NCBI RefSeq assembly: GCF_900094585.1
Contig: NZ_FMAG01000005.1
Span: 310,001-374,000, forward strand
Reading direction: 5' to 3'
Origin: Martinezella multihospitum
GTDB lineage: Bacteria > Pseudomonadota > Alphaproteobacteria > Rhizobiales > Rhizobiaceae
DNA length: 64,000 nt
Made by a program: the position numbers and the translations under genes. The notes under the pieces were generated by a model that saw only the letters and a list, made by a program, of their open reading frames with translations, searched no databases and was not told the origin of the DNA. This document shows positions 9,257 to 18,967 of the stretch, piece by piece. The first letter of the stretch is position 1; every line of letters starts with the position of its first letter.

Positions 9257-11998
9257 GTGAACGAACGTATTAACGCCAGCATCGATGCTTTCTCGGCCGC
9301 CGAGCTTGCCTCGGAGGAGAGCCGCGCCTCGGCCACTCCGATGATGGAGCAATATATCGAGATCAAGGCGAACAATCCCGGTTCGCTGCTGTTCTATCGC
9401 ATGGGCGATTTCTACGAATTGTTTTTTGAGGACGCCATCGACGCCTCGCGCGCGCTCGGCATCACGCTGACGAAGCGCGGCCAGCACATGGGGCAGGATA
9501 TCCCGATGTGCGGCGTACCTGTTCACGCCGCCGACGACTATCTGCAGAAGCTGATCTCCCTGGGTTTCCGTGTCGCCGTCTGCGAACAGGTGGAAGATCC
9601 TTCAGAGGCGAAGAAGCGCGGTGGCAAATCGGTGGTGCGGCGCGATGTCGTGCGTCTGGTGACGCCGGGCACGATCACCGAAGAAAAGCTGCTTTCGCCT
9701 TCGGAATCCAATTATCTGATGACGTTGACCCGCATTCGCGGCGGCGCCGAGCCGCAGCTGGCGCTTGCCTGGATCGATATCTCGACGGGCGTCTTCCGCC
9801 TTGCCGAGACGGAAGCCTCGAGGCTGCTCGCCGATATCCTGCGCATCGATCCGAGAGAGCTGATCCTGCCGGATACGATGTTCCACGATCCCGAGCTGAA
9901 GCCGGTTTTCGATATACTCGGCCGCACCGCCGTCCCACAGCCGGCTGTCCTCTTCGACAGCGCCAGCGCCGAAGGCCGGATTACCCGCTATTTCGGCGTG
10001 TCGACGCTCGATGGTTTCGGCACCTTCAGCCGTGCCGAGCTTGCCGCCGCTGCTGCCGCGATCGCCTATGTCGAAAAGACCCAGCTTGCCGAGCGCCCGC
10101 CGCTCGGGCTGCCGGAGCGCGAAAGCGGCGCCTCGACGCTTTTCATCGATCCCGCCACCCGCGCCAATCTCGAACTGGTGCGCACGCTTTCGGGCGATCG
10201 CAATGGTTCGCTCCTGAAAGCGATCGATCGCACCGTGACCGGCGGCGGCGCCCGTCTTCTCGCCGAACGGCTGATGTCGCCGCTCACTGATCCCGCTCGC
10301 ATCAACGAGCGCCTGGATTCGATCGGTTTTCTCGCAGAGGAGCCATCGCTTTCGAGCGATCTGCGTTCGGCATTGAAGCATGTGCCCGACATGCCGCGCG
10401 CCCTGTCGCGCCTCGCGCTCGATCGCGGCGGCCCGCGCGATCTCTGGGCGATCCGACAGGGACTGGCCGCTGCCGCTGATCTCGCCCGTATGCTCGGTGC
10501 CGCACTTCTGCCGGAAGAGCTTGCCGCTGCCTTGGCCAGCCTGCAGGCTTTGCCGGCCGATCTTGAAGCGATGCTTGCCGCAACCCTTGCCGAAGAACTG
10601 CCCCTGCTGAAGCGTGATGGCGGCTTCCTGCGCGAGGGTGCGAATGCCGAGCTCGACGAAGTACGCGCCTTGCGCGATCAGTCCCGCCGCGTCATCGCCG
10701 GCCTGCAGCTGCAATATGCCGATGAAACCGGCATCAAGTCGCTGAAGATCAAGCACAACAATGTGCTCGGCTATTTCATCGAGGTCACGGCCGGCAATGC
10801 CGGTCCGATGACGGACACGAGCGAAGCCAAGGCGCGCTTCATCCATCGCCAGACCATGGCGAACGCCATGCGCTTTACGACGACCGAGCTTGCCGACCTC
10901 GAAAGCCGCATCGCCAATGCCGCCGACAAGGCGCTGGCGATCGAGCTGGAAGCCTTCGACCGCATGGTCGCGGCTGTTGTGGCCGCTGCCGAAGCGATCA
11001 AGGCTGGCGCTCGCGCGCTGTCCGTAATCGATGTCGCAGCCGGGCTTGCGCTGCTGGCCGAAGAGCAGGCCTATTGCCGGCCTGTCGTCGATGGCAGCCG
11101 GATGTTTGCCATCGAAGGCGGCCGCCATCCGGTCGTCGAGCAAGCGCTCCGCCGTCAGGCCGGCGGACCCTTCGTCGCCAACAATTGCGACCTCTCGCCG
11201 AAGTCCGACGGTAAGGATGGCGCCATCTGGCTTCTGACCGGTCCGAACATGGGCGGTAAATCCACCTTCCTGCGTCAGAATGCTTTGATCGCCATTCTCG
11301 CGCAAATGGGCTCCTTCGTGCCTGCTGCGTCGGCCCATATCGGCATTGTCGACCGGCTGTTCTCGCGCGTCGGCGCGTCCGACGATCTGGCGCGGGGACG
11401 CTCCACTTTCATGGTCGAAATGGTCGAGACGGCGGCGATCCTCAACCAGGCGACCGAACGTTCCCTCGTCATCCTCGACGAGATCGGCCGGGGCACCGCG
11501 ACTTTCGACGGCCTGTCCATTGCCTGGGCCGCCGTCGAGCATCTGCACGAAGCCAATCGATGCCGCGGCCTCTTCGCCACGCATTTCCATGAGCTGACCG
11601 TACTTTCGGAAAAGCTCGGGCGGCTTTCCAATGCCACCATGCGCGTCAAGGAATGGGATGGCGATGTCATCTTCCTGCACGAGGTCGGGCCGGGTGCTGC
11701 CGATCGCTCCTATGGCATTCAGGTGGCGCGTCTCGCCGGCCTGCCGGCTTCCGTCGTGGCGCGCGCCCGCGATGTCCTGACGCGGCTTGAAGATGCCGAT
11801 CGCAAGAATCCGGCGAGCCAGCTCATTGACGATCTGCCGCTCTTCCAGGTGGCGGTCCGCCGGGAAGAGGTGATCGGCAAACGGGAGCCCTCCAAGGTCG
11901 AGGAACGGCTGAAGACTCTCGATCTCGACGATCTCACGCCGCGCGCCGCCCTTGACGTGCTTTACGAGCTGAAGAAAACCCTCAACAAGACCGGCTGA
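9257..11998 (+). CDS. mutS: DNA mismatch repair ATPase MutS
   Basis: A 913-residue mismatch-recognition protein. The N-terminal domain carries the mismatch wedge motif LLFYRMGDFYELF (Phe-x-Glu-type). The connector, lever and clamp domains follow. The C-terminal ABC-type ATPase has Walker A GPNMGGKS (residues 662-669), LARGRSTFMVEM, Walker B VILDEIGRGT and the FATHFHEL switch. It starts with GTG at 9257. The length is slightly above the E. coli protein, as usual in Rhizobiales. No mutL is nearby. Confidence 0.97.
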   Translation: MNERINASIDAFSAAELASEESRASATPMMEQYIEIKANNPGSLLFYRMGDFYELFFEDAIDASRALGITLTKRGQHMGQDIPMCGVPVHAADDYLQKLISLGFRVAVCEQVEDPSEAKKRGGKSVVRRDVVRLVTPGTITEEKLLSPSESNYLMTLTRIRGGAEPQLALAWIDISTGVFRLAETEASRLLADILRIDPRELILPDTMFHDPELKPVFDILGRTAVPQPAVLFDSASAEGRITRYFGVSTLDGFGTFSRAELAAAAAAIAYVEKTQLAERPPLGLPERESGASTLFIDPATRANLELVRTLSGDRNGSLLKAIDRTVTGGGARLLAERLMSPLTDPARINERLDSIGFLAEEPSLSSDLRSALKHVPDMPRALSRLALDRGGPRDLWAIRQGLAAAADLARMLGAALLPEELAAALASLQALPADLEAMLAATLAEELPLLKRDGGFLREGANAELDEVRALRDQSRRVIAGLQLQYADETGIKSLKIKHNNVLGYFIEVTAGNAGPMTDTSEAKARFIHRQTMANAMRFTTTELADLESRIANAADKALAIELEAFDRMVAAVVAAAEAIKAGARALSVIDVAAGLALLAEEQAYCRPVVDGSRMFAIEGGRHPVVEQALRRQAGGPFVANNCDLSPKSDGKDGAIWLLTGPNMGGKSTFLRQNALIAILAQMGSFVPAASAHIGIVDRLFSRVGASDDLARGRSTFMVEMVETAAILNQATERSLVILDEIGRGTATFDGLSIAWAAVEHLHEANRCRGLFATHFHELTVLSEKLGRLSNATMRVKEWDGDVIFLHEVGPGAADRSYGIQVARLAGLPASVVARARDVLTRLEDADRKNPASQLIDDLPLFQVAVRREEVIGKREPSKVEERLKTLDLDDLTPRAALDVLYELKKTLNKTG

Positions 11999-12022
11999 CA
12001 CAGGCGATATTCCAAGGACAGC

Positions 12023-12319
12023 ATGATGTATCTCGAAGTTCTTCTCGCCGAAGTCCGCATTCTGGGTGAGCGCTTCTCTCCAATCGCCGCGCGCGGCAAG
12101 ATCTGCGGCGAGGGCGAAGCCCCGGACTGTGAATCCGATCGGGGCCTGCTCGACATCACGCTGTCCTGCAGCCGCATTTCCGACATCTGCTCGAAGATCG
12201 CAAAGGCTGGCTATTGGGAATGCGAGCGCGAGATGGTGACACAGATCGGCGCCCAGTCGCGAAACATATTGTATAGTTTGAACGAGCTCAGACGGGCGCT
12301 TGAGCCGGCAAGGCCCTAA
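12023..12319 (+). CDS. Small hypothetical protein between mutS and glnD
   Basis: A 98-residue ORF (97 if the second ATG at 12026 is used) with a good ribosome site, AAGGA at 12014-12018. It has no membrane segment or signal peptide. Features are an N-terminal amphipathic stretch (MMYLEVLLAEVRILGERF), four Cys residues and a predicted helical C-terminus ending in LNELRRALEPARP. It starts 25 bases after mutS on the same strand, so it may be co-transcribed. I do not recognise a family. Codon use resembles its neighbours, which favours a real gene. Confidence 0.5.
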   Translation: MMYLEVLLAEVRILGERFSPIAARGKICGEGEAPDCESDRGLLDITLSCSRISDICSKIAKAGYWECEREMVTQIGAQSRNILYSLNELRRALEPARP

Positions 12320-12476
12320 AACTGCCGATTTCTGCGGCGATTGCCGTCACGCTTCGTCAACTTTGGCCCGATAAAAATCTTGAGGTTCGTCGATTCGCCA
12401 TGGTCGGCTGAGGCTGGCGTCGAGGAACCGGGCATAGAATGCCTGTGTCAATCGTAGGCCAAAGAGGCTATAGCGC

Positions 12477-15392
12477 ATGCAGACGAAAAGACAGGCGCGC
12501 CGGCAACGGGCCGCGGTCAGCGAAGAGAAAGCCGATCGGCAGAGCATGGAAACGCATCATATCGATTTTTCGACCATTCTCGATGTATCCGCGCTGAGGG
12601 CGGAGTGCGAGGCTCTTGCCAAACGCGGTCTGGACAAGAATGAAGAACGCTCCGCTCTGCTCGTTCTGTTGAAGAAGGCGAGCCAGGAAGGGCGTGAAGA
12701 GGCGCGGCGGTCGCTGATAGCCGATGGCAGCGGGCTCGATTGCGCGCATCGGATTTCCTGGCTGCAGGACCAGATCATCACCATCCTCTACGATTTCACT
12801 GTTCGTCACGTCTATCCGAAGCAGGCAGGCGCCTTCTCCGTTACAGCCGTCGGCGGCTACGGTCGCGATACGCTGGCGCCTGGTTCCGATATCGACCTGC
12901 TCTTCCTCTTCCGGCCCAAGCCTGAGAGTGAGACGCATAAGGCCGTTGAATTCATTCTCTACATGCTCTGGGACATGGGCTTCAAAGTCGGCCACGCGAC
13001 ACGCACGGTTGAGGAGTGCATCCGTGAAGCCAAGTCCGACATGACGGTGCGCACCGCCATTCTCGAGACCCGCTATATTTGTGGCAACGCGCCGCTTGCC
13101 AAGGAATTGGAGGCGCGCTTCGACAAGGAAATCGTCACCAATACCGGCCCGGAATTCATCGCCGCCAAGCTCGCCGAGCGTGACGAGCGCCACCGCAAGG
13201 CCGGCGATACCCGTTACCTTGTCGAGCCCAACGTCAAGGAAGGCAAGGGCGGCCTGCGCGACCTGCATACGCTGTTCTGGATCTCGAAATATTATTATCA
13301 CGTCCGCGATCCCGCCGAGCTGGTGAAGCTCGGCGTACTCTCGAAGCAGGAATACCGTCTTTTCGAGAAGGCCGAGGATTTCCTCTGGGCCGTGCGCTGC
13401 CACATGCATTTCCTGACGGGCAAGGCGGAAGAGCGGCTTTCCTTCGATATCCAGCGCGATATCGCGGCAGCCCTCGACTATCATGCTCGCCCCGGCCTTT
13501 CGGCGGTCGAGCGCTTCATGAAGCACTATTTCCTCGTCGCCAAGGATGTGGGCGATCTCACCCGCATTCTCTGCGCGGCACTGGAGGACCAGCAGGCCAA
13601 GGCGACACCGGGGCTCACTGGTGTCATCAGCCGCTTTGCCAACCGCTCGCGCAAGATCCCCGGCACCGTCGAATTCGTCGAGGACCGCGGCCGCATCGCT
13701 CTTGCCAATCCCGATGTCTTCAAGCGCGATCCGGTGAGCCTCATCCGGCTGTTCTTCGTCGCCGATATCAACGGCCTGGAATTCCATCCGGATGCCCTGA
13801 AGCGCGTCACCCGCTCGCTGAACCTGATCGACAACGATCTGCGTGAGAACGAGGAAGCGAACCGACTGTTCCTGGCGATCCTGACCTCGAAGCGCGATCC
13901 CGCGCTGATCCTGCGCCGCATGAACGAGGCCGGCGTGCTCGGCCGTTTCATCCCGGAATTCGGCAAGATCGTCTCGATGATGCAGTTCAACATGTATCAC
14001 CACTATACGGTGGACGAGCATCTGATCCGCGCCGTCGAGGTGCTGTCGGAAATCGACAAGGGCAAGGCCGAAGATATCCATCCGCTCACCAACAAGCTGA
14101 TGCCGAACATCGAGGATCGCGATGCGCTCTATGTCGCCGTGCTCCTGCACGACATCGCCAAAGGCCGCGAGGAGGATCACTCGGAGGCCGGCGCCAAGGT
14201 CGCCCGCAAGCTCTGCCCGCGCTTCGGCCTCTCGCCGAAGCAGACGGAGCTGGTGGTCTGGCTGATCGCCGAGCACCTGACCATGTCGATGGTCGCCCAG
14301 ACGCGCGATCTGACCGACCGCAAGACCATTATCGATTTCGCCGACCGGGTGCAGTCGCTCGACCGGTTGAAGATGCTGCTGATCCTGACGGTCTGCGATA
14401 TCCGCGCCGTCGGCCCCGGTGTCTGGAACGGCTGGAAGGGCCAGCTGCTGCGCACCCTCTACTATGAAACCGAGCTGCTGCTGTCAGGCGGGTTCTCCGA
14501 AGTGTCGCGCAAGGAGCGGGCGGAGGCTGCAGCCGAGGCGCTGGAACACGCACTTGCGGACTGGAATCCAAAAGAGCGCAAGGCCTATGTCAAGCTGCAC
14601 TATCAGCCCTATCTGCTGTCCGTGCCGCTGGAAGACCAGATCCGCCATACGCAGTTCATGCGTGAATCTGACAAGGCGGGCAAGGTGCTCGCCACGATGG
14701 TACGCACCGACAGCTTCCACGCCATCACCGAAATCACCGTGCTCTCGCCCGACCATCCGCGTCTTTTGACCGTGATCGCCGGTGCCTGTGCCGCCGCTGG
14801 CGCCAATATCGCCGATGCGCAGATCTTCACGACATCGGACGGTCGCGCGCTCGATACCATCCATGTCAGCCGCGAATTTCCCGACGATGCCGACGAACTG
14901 CGCCGCGCCGGCACCATCGGCAAGATGATCGAGGACGTGCTGGCCGGCCGCAAGCGGTTGCCGGAGGTCATCGCGACGCGGACGAAGAACCGCCGCAAGA
15001 ACAAGGCTTTCGTCATCCCGCCGTCGGTCATCATCACCAACAGCCTCTCCAACAAGTTCACGGTCATCGAGGTCGAATGCCTCGACCGCCCCGGCCTGCT
15101 ATCGGAAATCACGGCCGTTCTTTCGGACCTGTCGCTCGATATTCAGTCGGCCCGCATCACCACTTTCGGCGAAAAGGTCATCGATACCTTCTATGTCGCC
15201 GACCTGGTGGGCCAGAAGATTTCCAACGAGAACAGGCGAGCCTATATCACCGCACGCCTGAAAGCCGTCATGGCCGGCGAGGAGGATGAAATGCGCGAGC
15301 GCATGCCCTCCGGCATCATCGCACCCGCCGCCACGCGCGGCGTCGCCGTCGAAAAGTCAGACACTGAGAAGAAAGCCGGTTCCGCCGCATGA
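12477..15392 (+). CDS. glnD: Bifunctional [PII] uridylyltransferase / uridylyl-removing enzyme
   Basis: A 971-residue nitrogen sensor that uridylylates and deuridylylates PII proteins in response to glutamine. The nucleotidyltransferase motif GGYGRDTLAPGSDIDLLF starts near residue 125. The HD phosphohydrolase motif HDIAKG has its His at residue 558. Two C-terminal ACT domains (about 750-820 and 860-930) would bind glutamine. The first in-frame ATG is used; an ATG at 12546 would remove 23 Arg/Lys/Gln-rich residues and is also possible. Its stop overlaps the murJ start by four bases. The order mutS-glnD-murJ is familiar from Rhizobiales. Confidence 0.96.
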   Translation: MQTKRQARRQRAAVSEEKADRQSMETHHIDFSTILDVSALRAECEALAKRGLDKNEERSALLVLLKKASQEGREEARRSLIADGSGLDCAHRISWLQDQIITILYDFTVRHVYPKQAGAFSVTAVGGYGRDTLAPGSDIDLLFLFRPKPESETHKAVEFILYMLWDMGFKVGHATRTVEECIREAKSDMTVRTAILETRYICGNAPLAKELEARFDKEIVTNTGPEFIAAKLAERDERHRKAGDTRYLVEPNVKEGKGGLRDLHTLFWISKYYYHVRDPAELVKLGVLSKQEYRLFEKAEDFLWAVRCHMHFLTGKAEERLSFDIQRDIAAALDYHARPGLSAVERFMKHYFLVAKDVGDLTRILCAALEDQQAKATPGLTGVISRFANRSRKIPGTVEFVEDRGRIALANPDVFKRDPVSLIRLFFVADINGLEFHPDALKRVTRSLNLIDNDLRENEEANRLFLAILTSKRDPALILRRMNEAGVLGRFIPEFGKIVSMMQFNMYHHYTVDEHLIRAVEVLSEIDKGKAEDIHPLTNKLMPNIEDRDALYVAVLLHDIAKGREEDHSEAGAKVARKLCPRFGLSPKQTELVVWLIAEHLTMSMVAQTRDLTDRKTIIDFADRVQSLDRLKMLLILTVCDIRAVGPGVWNGWKGQLLRTLYYETELLLSGGFSEVSRKERAEAAAEALEHALADWNPKERKAYVKLHYQPYLLSVPLEDQIRHTQFMRESDKAGKVLATMVRTDSFHAITEITVLSPDHPRLLTVIAGACAAAGANIADAQIFTTSDGRALDTIHVSREFPDDADELRRAGTIGKMIEDVLAGRKRLPEVIATRTKNRRKNKAFVIPPSVIITNSLSNKFTVIEVECLDRPGLLSEITAVLSDLSLDIQSARITTFGEKVIDTFYVADLVGQKISNENRRAYITARLKAVMAGEEDEMRERMPSGIIAPAATRGVAVEKSDTEKKAGSAA

Positions 15393-16993
15393 GCCTAGTC
15401 AAGAAATTCATCACGGTCGGTGGCGCGACGCTCGGCAGCCGCATCTTCGGCTTTGCTCGCGAAACGCTGATGGCGGCCGCGCTTGGCACCGGGCCGATGG
15501 CCGACGTCTTCTACGCCGCTTTCCGCTTTCCGAACCTCTTCCGACGGCTGTTCGCTGAAGGCGCCTTCAACGCTGCCTTCGTGCCGCTCTTCGCCAAGGA
15601 GATCGAGGCGAACGGCATCGAAGGCGCCAAGCGCTTTTCGGAGGAAGTGTTCGGCGTTCTCTTCTCCGTCCTGCTGCTGATCACCATCGTCATGGAACTG
15701 GCCATGCCGCTCCTGGTGCGTTGGGTCATCGCGCCCGGGTTCGCCGACGATGCCGAGAAATTCGACCTGACGGTCCGGTTGGCCGCCGTCATGTTCCCCT
15801 ATCTGATGTCGATGTCGCTGACGGCGATGATGAGCGGCATGCTGAATTCGCTGCATCATTTCTTCGCCGCCGCCGTGGCTCCGATCTTCCTCAATCTGGT
15901 GATGATCAGCGCCCTGTTTTACGCAATCTATTACGGCGCCGACCCGCTGACCACCGCGTGGTACCTGTCCTGGTCGGTGCTGGTGGCGGGCGTGCTGCAG
16001 CTCGCCGTCGTCTATATCGGCGTGCGCCATGCCGGCATCAATATCGGCCTGCGTTTTCCGCGCTTCACGCCGAATGTCAAACGACTCCTGCTTCTTGCCA
16101 TCCCGGCTGCCATCACCGGCGGCGTCACCCAGATCAATCTGGTGATCGGCCAGGCGATCGCCTCGGGCAAGGAAGGCGCGATCGCCGCCCTGCAATATGC
16201 AGACCGCATCTACCAGCTGCCGCTCGGCGTCGTCGGTGTCGCGGTTGGAATCGTGCTTCTGCCGGAACTGGCCCGCTCGCTGAAGTCAGGCCATATCGAG
16301 GAAGCCGCCAATATCCAGAACCGCTCGATCGAATTCGTGCTGTTCCTGACCCTGCCGGCCGCTGTTGCCCTCTGGCTTCTCTCTGACGATATCATCCGCG
16401 TGCTTTACGAGCGCGGCGCCTTTAACGCGGAAAATACAAAGCTGGTCGGCTCCATCCTCGCAATCTTCGGCCTTGGCCTGCCGGCTTTCGTGTTGATCAA
16501 GGCACTGCAGCCCGGCTTTTATGCCCGCGAAGATACGAAATCGCCAATGCGCTACACGGCGGTCGCCGTCGCCGTCAATTCGGCGCTGTCCATCCTGCTT
16601 TTCCCGGTACTGGCCGAACGAGGCATTGCGCTCGCCGAGGCGGTTGCCGGCTGGCTGAACGCTGTACAGCTCTTCGTCACGCTTTATCGCCGGGGACATC
16701 TTTCCTGGGAGTGGTCGCTGGCGCGCCGCACTGTGATGCTGCTCATCTCCTCCGCCGTCATGGGCGGCGTTATCGTATATTTGTCTGATCGCTGGGAGCC
16801 GCTTCTGGGAGGGAGCTCGTCGCTGCTCACCAAAACCGGCGTCCTGGGCTTGCTCATATTGATTGCGATGGTGGTGTATTTCGTTGTCGCCTTCCTGATC
16901 GGCGGCGTGGATTTGGGCATGATACGCCGCAAATTGAAGCGCAAGCCGGCAGCATCGGCGGCACCGGATGCGGAGACGGTGAATGGGGAGTAG
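15389..16993 (+). CDS. murJ: Lipid II flippase MurJ (MviN)
   Basis: A 534-residue multi-spanning membrane protein of the MOP superfamily that moves the peptidoglycan precursor lipid II across the inner membrane. It begins with the family hallmark FITVGGATLGSRIFGFARE, followed by FRFPNLFRRLFAEGAFNAAF. About 14 hydrophobic segments are spread over the length. The start ATG overlaps the glnD stop (ATGA), so the two are translationally coupled. The Lys/Arg-rich tail near residues 510-534 is presumably cytoplasmic. Confidence 0.96.
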   Translation: MSLVKKFITVGGATLGSRIFGFARETLMAAALGTGPMADVFYAAFRFPNLFRRLFAEGAFNAAFVPLFAKEIEANGIEGAKRFSEEVFGVLFSVLLLITIVMELAMPLLVRWVIAPGFADDAEKFDLTVRLAAVMFPYLMSMSLTAMMSGMLNSLHHFFAAAVAPIFLNLVMISALFYAIYYGADPLTTAWYLSWSVLVAGVLQLAVVYIGVRHAGINIGLRFPRFTPNVKRLLLLAIPAAITGGVTQINLVIGQAIASGKEGAIAALQYADRIYQLPLGVVGVAVGIVLLPELARSLKSGHIEEAANIQNRSIEFVLFLTLPAAVALWLLSDDIIRVLYERGAFNAENTKLVGSILAIFGLGLPAFVLIKALQPGFYAREDTKSPMRYTAVAVAVNSALSILLFPVLAERGIALAEAVAGWLNAVQLFVTLYRRGHLSWEWSLARRTVMLLISSAVMGGVIVYLSDRWEPLLGGSSSLLTKTGVLGLLILIAMVVYFVVAFLIGGVDLGMIRRKLKRKPAASAAPDAETVNGE

Positions 16994-17030
16994 GGGCAAA
17001 TCAGAGGACGGCTTATGCCTCAACTACGGT

Positions 17031-17219
17031 ACCCCCCTCTGTCACTGTCGTGACATCTCCCCCAGAAGGGGGGAGATTGGTAACATGTGGCAGCCTCTCG
17101 CAATCAACTAGCGTCGTATCTGCGGAATCTGAGCCTATTGTTTTTGCAGGATCTGCGGCAAACTCCCAACGATCTCCCCCCTTGTGGGGGAGATGTCCCG
17201 ATAGGGACAGAGGGGGGTG
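17031..17219. repeat. Paired palindromic intergenic repeat (RIME-like)
   Basis: The two ends are long imperfect inverted copies. ACCCCCCTCTGTC...GACATCTCCCCC starts at 17031, and its reverse complement ends at about 17219. Each end also contains its own hairpin (CTCCCCC-GGGGGAG types near 17055-17078 and 17171-17194). The whole fills the gap between murJ and the VOC gene. It resembles the C-rich palindromic mosaic elements common between genes in Rhizobium. Confidence 0.7.
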
Positions 17220-17264
17220 CGCACTCTCCGCATATTCAAAATCTATTTGCTCTCGGAGCCCCTC

Positions 17265-17657
17265 ATGTCCCAATCCCTCTTCCTCGTTGCCCTCGTTGTC
17301 GATGATTGCGATCGTGCCAAAGCCTTCTATTGCGATAGCCTCGACTTCGAATGCCTCCAGGACGAGGTGCAGCCGGAGGGCAAGCGCTGGGTGGTCATCA
17401 AGCCGAAAGGCGGGGAGGGAGCGGCACTCCTGCTCGCTCAAGCCGCAAGCGAAAGCCAGCGTGCCGCGATCGGCAACCAGACGGGCGGCCGCGTCGGCTT
17501 CTTCCTGAAGACCGATGATTTCGCCCGCGATCATGCGGCGATGAAGGCAAAGGGCGTGCGGTTCATGGAAGAGCCGCGCCACGAGGTCTATGGCACGGTG
17601 GCGGTCTTTGCCGATCCCTATGGCAACACCTGGGATTTGATTCAACATTCTTCCTGA
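17265..17657 (+). CDS. VOC (glyoxalase/bleomycin-resistance) superfamily protein
   Basis: A 130-residue single-domain protein of the vicinal-oxygen-chelate fold. It has the typical opening LFLVALVVDDCDRAKAFYCDSL, the central GFFLKTDD strand and the closing FADPYGNTWDLIQ. The end motif DPYGNTWDL is common in glyoxalase-like and antibiotic-resistance-like members, so no substrate can be assigned. ATG 17265 is preferred over an in-frame GTG at 17217, because the extra residues would come from the upstream repeat. It stands alone between the repeat and trpS. Confidence 0.85.
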   Translation: MSQSLFLVALVVDDCDRAKAFYCDSLDFECLQDEVQPEGKRWVVIKPKGGEGAALLLAQAASESQRAAIGNQTGGRVGFFLKTDDFARDHAAMKAKGVRFMEEPRHEVYGTVAVFADPYGNTWDLIQHSS

Positions 17658-17769
17658 GGCCGTCCCACATAGCCTCTTGATCCCAACCTATCCGCCGTGC
17701 ATAAGCCGCTCGAAACCAAGGGTCGAGCGTGAGCTCGCCCGGGCCCTCCACAAGCCTTTTGAGGACGAC

Positions 17770-18834
17770 ATGACCGAATTCAAGCCGCTCGTATTCTCCG
17801 GCGTTCAGCCCACAGGCAATCTCCACCTCGGCAACTATCTCGGCGCAATCCGCAAGTTCGTGGCCCTGCAGGCCAACAATGACTGCATCTACTGCGTCGT
17901 CGACATGCATGCGCTGACGGCGCAGCTGGTGCATGAGGACATGCCGAACCAGACGCGCTCGATCACCGCGGCCTTTCTTGCCGCCGGCATCGACCCGGAA
18001 AAGCATATCGTCTTCAACCAGTCGGCCGTGCCGGGGCATGCCGAACTTGCCTGGATCTTCAACTGCGTCGCCCGTATCGGCTGGATGAACCGCATGACGC
18101 AGTTCAAGGACAAGGCCGGCAAGGACCGCGAGCAGGCCTCGCTCGGCCTTTACGCCTATCCGAGCCTGATGGCTGCCGACATCCTGCTCTACCGCGCCAC
18201 GCATGTTCCGGTCGGCGACGACCAGAAGCAGCATCTGGAGCTGACCCGCGATATCGCCATGAAGTTCAATCTGGACTACATGGAGCATATCCGTCGCACG
18301 GGCTACGGCATCGATATCACCGTCGGCGACGAGCCGGTGCATGCCTATTTCCCGATGGTCGAGCCGCTGATCGATGGCCCGGCGCCGCGCGTCATGTCTC
18401 TGCGTGACGGCACCAAGAAGATGTCGAAATCCGATGCTTCGGACCTCTCGCGCATCAATCTGCTCGACGACGAGGAAAACATCTCGAAGAAGATCCGCAA
18501 AGCCAAGACCGATCCGGATGGCTTGCCGAGCGAAATCGCCGGTCTCGCCGGCCGCCCGGAAGCGGACAATCTGGTCGGCATCTATGCGGCGCTCGCCGAT
18601 AAGTCGAAGGCCGACGTTCTCTCCGAATTCGGCGGCCAACAGTTCTCGGTCTTCAAGCCGGCGCTGGTCGATCTCGCCGTGCATGTGCTCTCGCCGATCA
18701 CGATGGAAATGCGCCGCCTGATGGCCGATCCCGGCCATATCGACGCCGTTCTGCGCGATGGCAGCGCCCGTGCCCGTGCCCGTGCCGACGTCACCATGAA
18801 GCAGGTTCGCGACATTATCGGCTTTATTTATTGA
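17770..18834 (+). CDS. trpS: Tryptophanyl-tRNA synthetase
   Basis: A 354-residue class I aminoacyl-tRNA synthetase that charges tRNA-Trp. The HIGH-like motif GNLHLGNYLG lies at residues 17-26 and the KMSKS loop at 217-221. I chose ATG 17770 (MTEFKPLVFSGVQPTGN) because homologues start there; the in-frame upstream ATG at 17677 would add 31 atypical residues. A strong intrinsic terminator follows at 18877, so the gene probably forms its own transcription unit. Confidence 0.97.
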   Translation: MTEFKPLVFSGVQPTGNLHLGNYLGAIRKFVALQANNDCIYCVVDMHALTAQLVHEDMPNQTRSITAAFLAAGIDPEKHIVFNQSAVPGHAELAWIFNCVARIGWMNRMTQFKDKAGKDREQASLGLYAYPSLMAADILLYRATHVPVGDDQKQHLELTRDIAMKFNLDYMEHIRRTGYGIDITVGDEPVHAYFPMVEPLIDGPAPRVMSLRDGTKKMSKSDASDLSRINLLDDEENISKKIRKAKTDPDGLPSEIAGLAGRPEADNLVGIYAALADKSKADVLSEFGGQQFSVFKPALVDLAVHVLSPITMEMRRLMADPGHIDAVLRDGSARARARADVTMKQVRDIIGFIY

Positions 18835-18876
18835 TGCCTTGCGGCGGAAGCTGCGAACGCAAATCTGCTAGACAGG

Positions 18877-18912
18877 AGCCTCTTGTGGTGATGTACCACA
18901 GGAGGCTTTTTT
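18877..18912 (+). terminator. Rho-independent terminator of trpS
   Basis: AGCCTCTTGTGGT (18877-18889) pairs with ACCACAGGAGGCT (18895-18907) over 13 positions with one G-T pair. The loop is five bases and six T follow. It lies 42 bases after the trpS stop. Confidence 0.9.
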
Positions 18913-18967
18913 GATCTTCGGCGATCGGTAGATTCGGTCGAGAGGCAATATTTCTGCGGGAGGATAA

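Noticed and set aside
9602..12001. Long open frame (799 codons) on the minus strand across mutS
   Set aside because: It mirrors the codon structure of mutS, has a biased His/Gly/Arg composition and no family motif. mutS is certain.
17677..17769. N-terminal extension of trpS from an upstream ATG
   Set aside because: The 31 extra residues are not TrpS-like, and homologues start at MTEFKPLVFSG.
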